In this document: one piece after another, positions 42,582 through 53,042 of the stretch | Numbering within the stretch: the first letter of the stretch is position 1 | Layout of the letters: each line of letters opens with the position of its first letter | The notes under the pieces: model-generated | Databases searched by the model: none | The model's input: only the letters and a program-made list of their open reading frames with translations | What the model was told of the DNA's origin: nothing | Program-made: the position numbers and the translations under genes | NCBI RefSeq assembly: GCF_022532105.1 | Contig: NZ_CP092832.1 | Location: forward strand, 1,302,001 to 1,366,000 | DNA: 64,000 nucleotides | Direction: 5' to 3' | DNA from: Flavobacterium sp. HJ-32-4 | GTDB taxonomy: Bacteria; Bacteroidota; Bacteroidia; Flavobacteriales; Flavobacteriaceae

Positions 42582-42624
42582 GGACACCCGTACGGCGCAG
42601 GATGATAGAAAATTGTTAAATGTC

Positions 42625-43176
42625 ATGCAGACCCTGTTTCGCCAATACCGCCCTTTTTTGCTGTTCCTGCTGAAATTTCTCGGGGTCTACATCGTGTTGA
42701 CCCTGCTCTACCAGCTTTTTCTGGGGTCGTATGACGAACGTATCCATGAAATCGACGCCATGACCCGCCTGGTTTCCGAACAGGTGGTGGGTGTCTTGCA
42801 ACTGTCAGGATATGACGCGTCGATGCTGCCACACGAAAGCGAAGCCTCTTACAGGGTGTTAGTGGGAGGGAAGACTGTCGTACGCGTGATCGAGGGATGT
42901 AACGCCATAAGTCTCATGATCCTGTTTACGGCCTTTATCGTGGCTTTCGGATCGACTTTCAAAAAAACCGGGTTGTTTATTTTGGGTGGACTCGTCCTGA
43001 TCCATCTCTTGAACGTGGCCCGCATTGCCCTGCTAACCATCGGCATCCGAACGTATCCCGAATCGCAGGCCCTGATGCACGATATCCTCTTCCCACTCGT
43101 CATCTACGGCACCATCTTCCTGTTATGGGTACTATGGATCCGAAAATTCTCGCCCCATGCCCGGAAAAAAGCGTAA
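42625..43176 (+). CDS. xrtF: Exosortase family protein XrtF
   Basis: A 183-residue polytopic membrane protein of the exosortase/archaeosortase superfamily, which cleaves sorting signals of surface proteins. The three catalytic positions are present: Cys92 in EGCNAISLMILF, Arg133 in NVARIALLTIG and His152 in ALMHDILFP. Hydrophobic segments lie at about 10-33, 95-112, 116-140 and 150-172. XrtF is the flavobacterial type and, to my knowledge, has no assigned sorting-signal substrates. The start is ATG 42625. It overlaps its partner gene by 20 bp. Confidence 0.9.
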   Translation: MQTLFRQYRPFLLFLLKFLGVYIVLTLLYQLFLGSYDERIHEIDAMTRLVSEQVVGVLQLSGYDASMLPHESEASYRVLVGGKTVVRVIEGCNAISLMILFTAFIVAFGSTFKKTGLFILGGLVLIHLLNVARIALLTIGIRTYPESQALMHDILFPLVIYGTIFLLWVLWIRKFSPHARKKA

Positions 43177-43606
43177 TATCATACGTATCGTACTTGCCGT
43201 CCTGCTGGTAGCGGCACTCGCGGCCATCCGCCTTTTTGAGCGCTCGTTGTTCTATGACCCGTTCCTCGATTTCTTTCATGGCGAATACCAGGGTAAGCCG
43301 CTTCCGGAATACGCTTCCGTTCAACTGGTACTCGGACTGACGTTTCGATATACCCTTAATATGGTCGTGTCGCTGACCTTGCTCTACGTCCTGTTCCAAT
43401 CCGTATCCAAGCTACGGTTCGCCGCCCTGCTGTATGCCCTGCTGTTTGTAGTGCTGTTTATCGCCTTTTGGATCGTACTGCAATGCTTCGACCACAACCT
43501 CCTGGCGCTTTTCTACGTGCGGCGCTTCCTGATCCAGCCGCTGTTCATCATCCTGTTCATTCCGGCGTTCTATTTCCAGGACCGCCAGGCAGCAAACGGC
43601 GAATAA
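43157..43606 (+). CDS. Exosortase F system-associated membrane protein
   Basis: A 149-residue membrane protein with about four hydrophobic segments (11-27, 61-83, 89-108, 121-141) and the segment EYASVQLVLGLTFRYTLNMVVSL. It matches the small family always found next to XrtF in flavobacteria (exosortase F-associated protein). Its role is unknown. The overlap with xrtF shows coupled translation. Confidence 0.85.
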   Translation: MPGKKRNIIRIVLAVLLVAALAAIRLFERSLFYDPFLDFFHGEYQGKPLPEYASVQLVLGLTFRYTLNMVVSLTLLYVLFQSVSKLRFAALLYALLFVVLFIAFWIVLQCFDHNLLALFYVRRFLIQPLFIILFIPAFYFQDRQAANGE

Positions 43607-43610
43607 TCCG

Positions 43611-43618
43611 TATCTTTG
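43611..43618 (+). promoter_or_regulatory. -7 element for the HYC_CC_PP gene
   Basis: TATCTTTG matches TAnnTTTG. Its final G is 5 nt before the A of the ATG at 43623, the same spacing as at 440-452, which suggests a leaderless transcript. Confidence 0.6.
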
Positions 43619-43622
43619 CGTC

Positions 43623-44042
43623 ATGACCCGCAAAACGCTCGCTTTACTGTTGTCGTTTGTGCTCTTGGCCACCCAGACGAGCCTGGCGGTACGCGTGCAT
43701 TATTGCGGAGGGGAAGCGGTTTCTGTAGCCGCCGGTTTCCACCTCACAGGCGGTGGTTGCGGCATGGAGCCGGACACAGCATCCGGCTGCGCTACCGGGT
43801 CTACACTCGAAAAGAAAGGATGTTGCGACGAAACCTCCGTCCAGCTTAAAGTCAAGCAAGACGCACCGACTATTGCGAAAAGCGGTTTCGGTGTCGACGC
43901 CATCCTCACTACGCCCACACAGCCGCCATTACGGTTCCAGCATCCGGTGCCGTCTACGGTCTACCGTATTCCAGCCTTCCGTTGTGAAGCGCATGGCCCC
44001 CCGTTATTTATCCTCTACTCTTCTTATCTCGTATACGCCTAG
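43623..44042 (+). CDS. HYC_CC_PP family protein
   Basis: A 139-residue protein with a signal peptide and the three motifs that name the family: HYC at residues 26-28, CC at 67-68 (KKGCCDE) and PP in GPPLFI at 125-130. It also has other cysteines (46, 56 and 121). The family is found next to TonB receptors and heavy-metal-associated proteins in Bacteroidota, and the cysteines suggest metal binding, perhaps copper; this is not proven. It appears to be the first gene of a three-gene unit with the TonB receptor and the HMA protein. Confidence 0.85.
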   Translation: MTRKTLALLLSFVLLATQTSLAVRVHYCGGEAVSVAAGFHLTGGGCGMEPDTASGCATGSTLEKKGCCDETSVQLKVKQDAPTIAKSGFGVDAILTTPTQPPLRFQHPVPSTVYRIPAFRCEAHGPPLFILYSSYLVYA

Positions 44043-44091
44043 GGCATCGTTGACTCGGACCTTTTTCCTTGTTTAACGATACACCACGTAT

Positions 44092-46131
44092 ATGCATTTC
44101 AAACACTATGGGCTACTCCTGGTGTCGACCTTTGCCATGGCGCAGGATCCTGTGACGGATTCCCTCCAGGAGGTAAAAGTCGAAACCAGCCGCAAAAGCC
44201 TCAAAAAAGCACTTACTGCCACGGCGAATACAACCGTGATGTCGAGTCGGGAATTGCTCAAAGCCGCCTGCTGTAACCTCGCGGAAAGCTTTGAAACCAA
44301 CCCGGCCATCGACGTAAATTTCCAGGACGCACTGACCGGCGTGCGCCAAATTCGTATGCTCGGACTCGCGAGTCCGTACCTTGCGGTCACCGAAGAGAAC
44401 ATCCCGTTTGCGCGCGGCGCCTCGCAGGCTTACGGATTGTCGTTTACGCCCGGCACCTGGGTACACAGCATCCAGGTGACCAAAGGCGCCGGCTCGGTTA
44501 TCAATGGTTTTGAAAGTATTTCAGGCCAGGTCAACACCGAACTACTCAAACCCATGGACGACATCCCGTTCTTCGCCAACGTCTATTCCTCTTCCGATGG
44601 TCGATTCGAGCTCAATACGCACTTCACCCGTCGGCTTTCCCCAAAATGGAGCAGCAGCCTGTTGGTGCACGGGAACGCCCGTCCGTTTAAGACCGATATG
44701 AACGACGACGGCTTCCTCGACAACCCGCTGGCACGGCAGGCGAATATCGCCAGTCGTTGGCAGTACCACGATCCGGAAACGGGTTGGGAAGGATTTGCCT
44801 CCATTCGCTATCTCGACGATAATAAGGTCACCGGAGAAACCGGGTTCGATCCCGATCGTGATCGCGGCACCACCCACCATTGGGGATCTGAGATACGCAC
44901 CCGCCGCCTGGACCTGTCCACCAAAACAGGATACGTATTCCTGGATATGCCCTACCAAAGTATAGGCTGGCAGAATGCCTTTTCGGTGCACGACCAGAAT
45001 TCCTATTTCGGACAGAATCTGTACAACCTCACCCAGCGGAGTTTTTATTCGAACCTGATTTTCAGTTCCATCATAGATAATACCCGACATAAGTTTACCA
45101 CCGGGTTGAGTTTCACGTACGATCACTATAATGAATACGTGGTTGTGCCTCAGATTGATGAGAATTTCGACCGTATCGACAATTCCGTCGGCGCCTTCTT
45201 CGAATACAATTTCAATAACGACGACAACTTCAGCCTGATTGCCGGATTGCGCGCCGATGTCCACAACCGCCTGGGGGCTTTCCTGACACCCCGCCTCCAT
45301 GTGCGCTATGTGCCGTGGGAAAAAGGGGTCTTGCGGGCCTCTGCCGGACGCGGACGACGCGCCGCCAACATCTTCGCTGAAAACCAACAGCTGTTTGCCA
45401 GTGCAAGAACGTTTGATTTGATGGGCAATGGCGGCAAGTTATACGGACTCAACCCGGAGGTCGCCTGGAACTACGGCCTGAGTTTCCAGCAACGGCTCTC
45501 CCTTTTCGGGAAGCCGTCGGAAGTAGGTTTCGACCTTTACCGCACCGTGTTCGACAACCAGATAGTGGTGGATATGTATGGTAGTCCGCAAAGCGTCGCA
45601 TTCTATGACCTTCAGGGTCGGTCGGATGCCACCAGCCTGCAGGTCGATTTTGACAGCGAGCCAATCCGGCGATTGAATGTCCGCCTGGCGTATAAAACCT
45701 ATCAGGTGCGCACGGATTTCATGTCATCGGGCTACCGCCAGAAGCCCTTGCAGCCCCAACAACGCCTCTTTGGGAATATCGCCTATGAAACCCCCGATCA
45801 CGACGGGCGCCGCTGGAAGTTCGACGCGACCTACAACGCCTTGGGCGCGCAGTGGTTGCCCTACACCGGAACCAACCCCCAGGCAGACCGGCTTCCCAAT
45901 CGCGTGGCAGGCTATTCGCTCGTGCATTTTCAGGTAACACGGGTGTTCTCGGGCGCGTTCGAGCTGTATGCCGGCGGCGAAAATATCGGGAATTACCGCC
46001 AGCAAAAAGCCATACTAGGGGCGGATGATCCGTTTGGCCCCACCTTTGATGCCTCCATTTCGTATGCCCCTGTCTTCGGCCGGATGTTCTATGCCGGCCT
46101 TCGTTATAAAGTACTACAAAAAAACAAATGA
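44092..46131 (+). CDS. TonB-dependent receptor, probable metal uptake
   Basis: A 679-residue outer-membrane receptor with a short signal peptide (MHFKHYGLLLVSTFAMAQ). The TonB box region is DSLQEVKVE, followed by the plug (about 30-160) with LAESFETNPAIDV, IRMLGLASPYLAVTEE and VTKGAGSVINGFESISGQVN. The barrel ends RMFYAGLRYKVLQK. Cys60-Cys61 in LKAACCNLAES is a motif of the receptor group encoded beside HMA proteins. It lacks the N-terminal carboxypeptidase-like domain of SusC-type receptors. The substrate is likely a metal or metal complex by context, possibly copper. Confidence 0.88.
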   Translation: MHFKHYGLLLVSTFAMAQDPVTDSLQEVKVETSRKSLKKALTATANTTVMSSRELLKAACCNLAESFETNPAIDVNFQDALTGVRQIRMLGLASPYLAVTEENIPFARGASQAYGLSFTPGTWVHSIQVTKGAGSVINGFESISGQVNTELLKPMDDIPFFANVYSSSDGRFELNTHFTRRLSPKWSSSLLVHGNARPFKTDMNDDGFLDNPLARQANIASRWQYHDPETGWEGFASIRYLDDNKVTGETGFDPDRDRGTTHHWGSEIRTRRLDLSTKTGYVFLDMPYQSIGWQNAFSVHDQNSYFGQNLYNLTQRSFYSNLIFSSIIDNTRHKFTTGLSFTYDHYNEYVVVPQIDENFDRIDNSVGAFFEYNFNNDDNFSLIAGLRADVHNRLGAFLTPRLHVRYVPWEKGVLRASAGRGRRAANIFAENQQLFASARTFDLMGNGGKLYGLNPEVAWNYGLSFQQRLSLFGKPSEVGFDLYRTVFDNQIVVDMYGSPQSVAFYDLQGRSDATSLQVDFDSEPIRRLNVRLAYKTYQVRTDFMSSGYRQKPLQPQQRLFGNIAYETPDHDGRRWKFDATYNALGAQWLPYTGTNPQADRLPNRVAGYSLVHFQVTRVFSGAFELYAGGENIGNYRQQKAILGADDPFGPTFDASISYAPVFGRMFYAGLRYKVLQKNK

Positions 46132-46132
46132 T

Positions 46133-46480
46133 ATGAACAAGTATGTAATCCTATTGGTAATGGTGTTGGCCGGTTTTTCCGCCCAGGCACAACAAAAGAA
46201 AAACAAGAACGCCCGATACGACGTCGAAGTCAACGGTAATTGCGACCAGTGCAAGAAACGGATTGAGAAAGCCGCACTACGGGTCGACGGCGTGAAAATG
46301 GCTATCTGGGATATAGAGAGTCACCGGTTGGCGCTCATCCTCAACGAAGAGAAGACCACGGTTGACGCCGTGGAACAAGCCGTGGCGAAAGCTGGCCATG
46401 ATACGGATCGCCACCGTGCCACCGAGGCCGATTACGAAGCCTTGCACGGGTGTTGTAAATACGAACGCAAGCCGGAATAG
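46133..46480 (+). CDS. Periplasmic heavy-metal-associated (HMA) protein
   Basis: A 115-residue protein with a signal peptide (MNKYVILLVMVLAGFSAQAQ) and an HMA fold. The metal site GNCDQCKKRIEKAA places Cys37 and Cys40, and a second cysteine pair (HGCCKYE) lies near the end. The start at 46133 is 1 bp after the TonB receptor stop, so it is clearly in that operon. It probably binds a soft metal such as copper in the periplasm after uptake. Confidence 0.88.
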   Translation: MNKYVILLVMVLAGFSAQAQQKKNKNARYDVEVNGNCDQCKKRIEKAALRVDGVKMAIWDIESHRLALILNEEKTTVDAVEQAVAKAGHDTDRHRATEADYEALHGCCKYERKPE

Positions 46481-46574
46481 TCTTTCCCAAATCGGACTAA
46501 CTTCGATTGCCGTTGCCGTAAATAATGTGTAATTTCACGCACGATAAATGCATACCCTTAAATAACCCTTTCTC

Positions 46575-47315
46575 ATGTCCGATTTTAACTGGAAAAACCT
46601 GATCAACCCCGAATACTACATTCTTCTGGAAATAGGGGGCGTCAAAATCGGATTATGGATTGTGTTGTTTATCGTATTTGCCGAGACGGGGCTCTTTGCC
46701 GGATTCTTTCTTCCGGGCGACAGCCTCCTGTTCCTGACGGGTATCTACGCCACCGAGTGGATTGACGACCTGGGGAACCACCGCCCCGGCCTGATCGACC
46801 AGATTTACCACATCGACAGCGATTTGCTCAACGTCACCGTTCTGGCATCGTTGGTCGCATTGGCGGGTGTGTTGGGCAACATGACCGGCTATTGGTTCGG
46901 ATCGAAAAGCGGTTATTACCTCTACAAACGGCAGGATACCTTCCTGTTCAAGAAGAAATACCTGATACAGTCGAAAGATTTCTTCGAGAAGCATGGCGGA
47001 CGTGCCATCATTTTTGCGCGCTTCCTTCCGATTATCCGGACGTTCGCGCCGATTGTGGCGGGTATTGTCAATATGGACAAGAAGAAGTTCATGTTCTATA
47101 ACGTCGTCAGTTCCGTAGTATGGTCGTTTAGCCTGATATTCGCAGGCCACTACCTCAATGATTATTTGATGGAGCGATTCGATATCAACATGAAAGACCA
47201 CATCGAACTCATTGTAATTGGATTAGTGGTCGTTACGTTGGCCCCCGTCATCATCAAGTTCGCGCGGAAACTACCCGAACAACCGAAAGACGATACACCT
47301 CAAAATCCGGATTGA
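46575..47315 (+). CDS. DedA family membrane protein
   Basis: A 246-residue polytopic inner-membrane protein of the DedA/VTT superfamily. Typical parts are FAETGLFAGFFLPGDSLLFLTG near residue 35, GNMTGYWFGSKSGYYLYKR, FFEKHGGRAIIFARFLPIIRTFAPIVAG and the Trp-rich VSSVVWSFSLIFAGHYLN. Family members act in phospholipid or undecaprenyl phosphate flipping and envelope integrity. It is probably a separate unit, 94 bp after the HMA gene, and its stop lies inside a terminator. Confidence 0.92.
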   Translation: MSDFNWKNLINPEYYILLEIGGVKIGLWIVLFIVFAETGLFAGFFLPGDSLLFLTGIYATEWIDDLGNHRPGLIDQIYHIDSDLLNVTVLASLVALAGVLGNMTGYWFGSKSGYYLYKRQDTFLFKKKYLIQSKDFFEKHGGRAIIFARFLPIIRTFAPIVAGIVNMDKKKFMFYNVVSSVVWSFSLIFAGHYLNDYLMERFDINMKDHIELIVIGLVVVTLAPVIIKFARKLPEQPKDDTPQNPD

Positions 47316-47328
47316 TTCCGGATTTTTT
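47303..47328. terminator. Terminator after the DedA gene
   Basis: AAATCCGG (47303-47310) and CCGGATTT (47318-47325) pair and are followed by TTTT. The DedA stop codon lies in the loop. The next gene converges from the right. Confidence 0.8.
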
Positions 47329-49652
47329 TATGGGATATCAAACCGCTCGCAAATCAGGCTTCCGTCAAATGTGAATCCTTCCACATGCAAGGTCGAGGGC
47401 ATGCGGTAATCGGGTATTGAAAAGCGAACCAAGCCCGATGTGTCGGTAATAAAGGTTCCGATCCAGGAAATCACCCCGAAATTATGGAAGCCCTCATCGG
47501 AGGTCGAGATAAGCTCGGGATTGTGGAAATCGTGGATACGGGCAAATCCGCCGTTTACCGCAAATTCCTGTGCGAACGAGGCAGGTCCGGATATCTTTGG
47601 TTTTTTCCGATAGATGCGTATCACCCCTTCATTGTTGGTAACCGACGGAACGATGGTGTGGGCATTGGTGTAGATTTCATCGATTTCATCCATCGTCATA
47701 CCCACGAGCACGTCATATGTCATCTGTCGGATATTGTCGATATACAGCACCGGCGTTCGCGGAGCGCCATTTATCGTGCTGACACCCCGGGCTGTGATGG
47801 TAACTGATATATTGTCGTCGACAACGTTGAAGCCCCGCGTTTCGAGAAAGGTCGTGACGCGCTGCGTGGCAGTGGGCGGCACCTTATAACCATTCAGGTC
47901 GTGATGCCCGGGCCAATCCTGTCGCTTCAGTTTATTCGTGTTTTTGACTTCCGTCTCGGCTAGTTGCACAAAGTTCTTGGCAAATTTCGGTATCGCAACG
48001 GATTCTGGCGTCGGAAACAACGGGCACTCAGAAGGTGCCGGGCGAAAGGGCTTTAGGCAGTTTCCTTTCATTCCGACGATATGGGCCGAAAACTTGAAGG
48101 GTTTGGGTTCAAATCCGGGCACTTCCACCAAATAGAGTTTCACCGAAGTCGAGTCGGTGATGACCATATTGGGAAAAGCGAAGTCGTTCTTTTCGCCAAT
48201 ATCAGAGAACTCCTGTAACAACGCGGTAATCGAATAGAGTTTCATCTTATATTTCCCCCGATCTTTCAGTGGCTGTGACAGGTTGCCGGCGATGGTTTGG
48301 CCTTTTTCAAATTCGAACTTCTCCACCGGCGGCATATCGATGATGTCCGACCAAGCCTGCCGTGATCCAGGCTGGGCAAGCAAGGCCAGATCGAGTTCGT
48401 AGTGTCGCCCTTTTGAATATTTTGAAAGGTAATAGCGGCCGTTGGTAACCGGCAGCTGCACATACGGCTGGAAGTAGAAGGTACTATACAGGTCGTGGTT
48501 TTCGTCGTAGGCTTTGGAGTCGACCGGAACGGCTGAAACGCTGAGGTTGGCATCCGTAAAGTGGTGCCCTTCGAAATTCATGACACCATCCTTAGCTGCC
48601 TGTTTTTCTATAGTAGGCGTCGAACGCACCACTGGATACCGGAACACCAGTCGCTCGGCCCACTGTTTCCGTTCGGAGTCGATGAAACGGGCCACATTGA
48701 CGCCTTCCTGCAACAGGCTGTCCTGCAAAATCAATTGCGCTTCCGTTTTGGAATCAGGGAAAGGAACATCCACGATAGTCGACTTATCATCTTGTTGGAG
48801 CACCAGAAAAAGCGGTTTGGATCGGAGGGAAGGAAGCAGCGAGGGATGCGGACGGACCTTCACAATGACTTTCCCTGGCAGCGTGAAATTATTGATGTCA
48901 ACAGCGATACCACCTGCTTCCGCAACCGGAAAAGCCGCTTCACCCGATTTGTCACCCGAAGAAAAACGCACGCTCATACCGTTCTCCGGAACAAGCGCGA
49001 CCTTCGCGAGTCCGAAGCGGTTTACCGACGATTGCGCAACCGCCTGTCCTTTGGCATCAACGACTTCTACCTGCCCGCTGCTAAACGGCGAGCCGTCGCA
49101 GCCTGTGACGCGGATGCCGATCGTATTCTGTACGCCCGCAACCCATGTGCCTCCTTCTGCAAATAGTTCGACCTTAACATCAGCAAAATGATCCCGCTGC
49201 GGTGCCCGTCCGGTCTGCACATTAATCAATTCAATGGGGAAAACAGACGTTTCATCTTCCCTGAAATTATTCATCCAATTGGTAAAAACCTGGATGTAGT
49301 AGGAGCCGCTCCCCCAGGTAGGTTGCAGCGTAAAATTCCCTTGAAAACTGCCGTTTGAGGCGAAAAATAGCTTTTCGGCTACGACCTGTCCGCTCTCATC
49401 CAGCAGGCGCGCATGGATGTTCGTGGTAGCGTAATACGGTTCTTTGTTCTTGCGGTTGTATACATATCCTTTGAAGAAAATCTCTTCGTTGGTAAAGAAC
49501 ACGGACTTGTCGAAATGAAGGTGGATGGTCTCCCGGTCAAGGGCGAAATACGACGCAATCGTCTTGGATAGGGCTTCTTTTTGGGACGTCGTGTCCTGGG
49601 CCGACAGCCATAGCGGTAACAGGAGGAAGGGTAGCCACAGCACCCTGCGCAT
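47328..49652 (-). CDS. Large exported protein with MG2-like and TonB-plug-like regions
   Basis: A protein of about 774 residues with a signal peptide (MRRVLWLPFLLLPLWLSAQ). The N-terminal part resembles the MG2-type beta domains of alpha-2-macroglobulin-like proteins: HLHFDKSVFFTNEEIFFKGYVYN, followed by GSGSYYIQVFTNWMNNF. Near the C-terminus, GVSTINGAPRTPVLYIDNI and VLVGMTMDEIDEIYTNA resemble a TonB receptor plug, but no barrel follows. Such proteins are common and uncharacterised in Bacteroidota, perhaps with an envelope role. An ATG 12 bp earlier (49664) is also possible. It is a monocistronic gene. Confidence 0.7.
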   Translation of the reverse strand: MRRVLWLPFLLLPLWLSAQDTTSQKEALSKTIASYFALDRETIHLHFDKSVFFTNEEIFFKGYVYNRKNKEPYYATTNIHARLLDESGQVVAEKLFFASNGSFQGNFTLQPTWGSGSYYIQVFTNWMNNFREDETSVFPIELINVQTGRAPQRDHFADVKVELFAEGGTWVAGVQNTIGIRVTGCDGSPFSSGQVEVVDAKGQAVAQSSVNRFGLAKVALVPENGMSVRFSSGDKSGEAAFPVAEAGGIAVDINNFTLPGKVIVKVRPHPSLLPSLRSKPLFLVLQQDDKSTIVDVPFPDSKTEAQLILQDSLLQEGVNVARFIDSERKQWAERLVFRYPVVRSTPTIEKQAAKDGVMNFEGHHFTDANLSVSAVPVDSKAYDENHDLYSTFYFQPYVQLPVTNGRYYLSKYSKGRHYELDLALLAQPGSRQAWSDIIDMPPVEKFEFEKGQTIAGNLSQPLKDRGKYKMKLYSITALLQEFSDIGEKNDFAFPNMVITDSTSVKLYLVEVPGFEPKPFKFSAHIVGMKGNCLKPFRPAPSECPLFPTPESVAIPKFAKNFVQLAETEVKNTNKLKRQDWPGHHDLNGYKVPPTATQRVTTFLETRGFNVVDDNISVTITARGVSTINGAPRTPVLYIDNIRQMTYDVLVGMTMDEIDEIYTNAHTIVPSVTNNEGVIRIYRKKPKISGPASFAQEFAVNGGFARIHDFHNPELISTSDEGFHNFGVISWIGTFITDTSGLVRFSIPDYRMPSTLHVEGFTFDGSLICERFDIP

Positions 49653-49717
49653 CGGAAAATTCATACGGAATGTTTTCGGTTGCCATAAAGCTATATTTTT
49701 TTCTGATACAAAAAAGA

Positions 49718-49741
49718 AAGGAGGACAAATTTGTCCTCCTT
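49718..49741 (-). terminator. Terminator after groEL
   Basis: A 12 bp perfect palindrome centred on AAATTT (AAGGAGGACAAA and its complement), with an A-run on the plus strand that becomes the T-run of the groEL transcript. Confidence 0.85.
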
Positions 49742-49766
49742 CCGTTAGTTTCTGGGTGAATTCGGG

Positions 49767-51700
<1,934 letters not shown>

Positions 51701-51774
51701 AAGCAATGGTTTTATGATTAAATAAGGGTTATTATACTACTGCCCCCGCGCCTGACCACAATCGTGCCAAGCGC

Positions 51775-51790
51775 GTTTGTCCTGACAAAA
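51775..51790. promoter_or_regulatory. Palindrome upstream of groES
   Basis: TTTGTC and GACAAA flank a CT centre, about 80 bp before the groES ATG. Heat-shock operons often have such palindromic operators, but this one does not match the CIRCE element. Its role is a guess. Confidence 0.3.
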
Positions 51791-51798
51791 TGGTAAAA

Positions 51799-51830
51799 AA
51801 AATGCCAACATGACACCATGTTGGCATTTT
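51799..51830. terminator. Terminator after secG
   Basis: AATGCCAACATG (51801-51812) and CATGTTGGCATT (51817-51828) pair perfectly around ACAC, with A and T runs on both sides, so it can work in either direction. Confidence 0.85.
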
Positions 51831-51847
51831 CTGATGTCGTGTGAGAC

Positions 51848-52201
51848 TTATTTTTGAGCTGGAGCAGGCGTTTCAGTCGTGCCCGCCGGAGCAGCCGGTT
51901 TTGCAGCCGGTGCATCGCTACCGTTGCTTTCAGGAGCCGGAGCCTCGGTTTGGTCTTCTTCTGTTGCTACCGGAGCGCTTGATTCGAAGAACATACCCGA
52001 TACCAAAATCAGGGCCACCAAAATAGCACCCAGCGTCCAGGTACTTTTATCAAGGAAATCGGTTGTTTTCTGAACGCCGCCCAATTGCTGGGAACCGCCG
52101 AATGAAGAGGAAAGTCCGCCGCCTTTCGGGTTTTGTACCATCACCACCAGGATCAGGAGGAAACAAACGAAGACGATCAACACTAAGCAAACAGTAAGCA
52201 T
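51848..52201 (-). CDS. secG: Preprotein translocase subunit SecG
   Basis: A 117-residue protein with two membrane segments (about 3-22 and 53-71) joined by the conserved MVQNPKGGGLSSSFGG segment. SecG supports protein export through SecYE. A Pro/Ala/Glu/Thr-rich tail (75-117) extends beyond the usual 70-80 residues; such tails are frequent in Bacteroidota SecG. It is 12 bp after the TPR gene. Confidence 0.93.
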   Translation of the reverse strand: MLTVCLVLIVFVCFLLILVVMVQNPKGGGLSSSFGGSQQLGGVQKTTDFLDKSTWTLGAILVALILVSGMFFESSAPVATEEDQTEAPAPESNGSDAPAAKPAAPAGTTETPAPAQK

Positions 52202-52213
52202 CTTATATCGTAT

Positions 52214-53041
52214 TTAATTGGAATTCTGTTGTAAAGACCGGATGTCTGAAATTCGGTCTGCAAATAAACTACTTTTTTCCGGATATTTCAAAATTAAAAT
52301 TTCGTACGCCTGAATGGCCTTTTCGTACTTCTTTTGCTCGAGGTACACACGGGCCAGCGTCTCGGTCATCAGCGACTGCGTGTCGGTTTCCGATGGCAGC
52401 GAAGCCGCCACAGTGCCCGGTTCGTCCCGCTTCGGCACAATCTTCGGATTGCTTTCGATGAACCGGTCGATCAGGTCGAGTTTCCGTTTGCGCTCCTCCG
52501 GTATCGGTGTCGCTTCGGGCTCCGCACGCCGCTCGATCGGCTTGATCGACGTCAGTTGCAGCCACTCCATAAACGAGTGTTTCTCCTGTTTCGAGAAATC
52601 AAGTGGCTTCCCGATCCCCAGTTTTTCCTCCGCGTCGACCGTCGGCAGTTCTTTCCGCGTCACCGCAATGCTCGTCCGGATGGATTGTTCCAGCGTATCC
52701 ACATCCATATCCGCCCGTCTCAGCTTCACTTCCTCGCTGTCGTTCACCACGATCTCCGCAATCCGCGCCGCTTTTTCCTGGTCAAACGCGTCCTGCAGGC
52801 TCTCGAAATTACCCGACGTGATGAAGTCGAACAACACCCCCCGGTCATGCGTATACGCCGCCGTGGTTTTCAGCGCCTGGTTATACCGGTAGCTGTCCTG
52901 TGCATACAACCCTTTCAACTGCAGCGCCCGCGCACTCTGGAAGTACGGGAATTCGCGTACCATCTCCTCCAACTCGGCAAGTTGCCGGTCGCGAAGCGCC
53001 GTAGGGCGTGAGAGTAAAAAGGTGTATTCCGCTGTGTTCAT
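52214..53041 (-). CDS. Conserved protein with C-terminal TPR motif
   Basis: A 275-residue cytoplasmic protein. The last 45 residues (LMTETLARVYLEQKKYEKAI and QAYEILILKYPEKSSLFA) form a tetratricopeptide-like pair of helices. The central part is charged with a conserved SFMEWLQLT segment. No function is known to me; it is commonly placed between the LptE-like gene and secG in flavobacteria. It begins 1 bp after the LptE-like stop. Confidence 0.75.
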   Translation of the reverse strand: MNTAEYTFLLSRPTALRDRQLAELEEMVREFPYFQSARALQLKGLYAQDSYRYNQALKTTAAYTHDRGVLFDFITSGNFESLQDAFDQEKAARIAEIVVNDSEEVKLRRADMDVDTLEQSIRTSIAVTRKELPTVDAEEKLGIGKPLDFSKQEKHSFMEWLQLTSIKPIERRAEPEATPIPEERKRKLDLIDRFIESNPKIVPKRDEPGTVAASLPSETDTQSLMTETLARVYLEQKKYEKAIQAYEILILKYPEKSSLFADRISDIRSLQQNSN

Positions 53042-53042
53042 C

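Noticed and set aside
51751..51775. Sigma-54 promoter upstream of groES
   Set aside because: On the minus strand TGGCACG fits the -24 element, but the -12 element reads TGGT where TTGC is needed.
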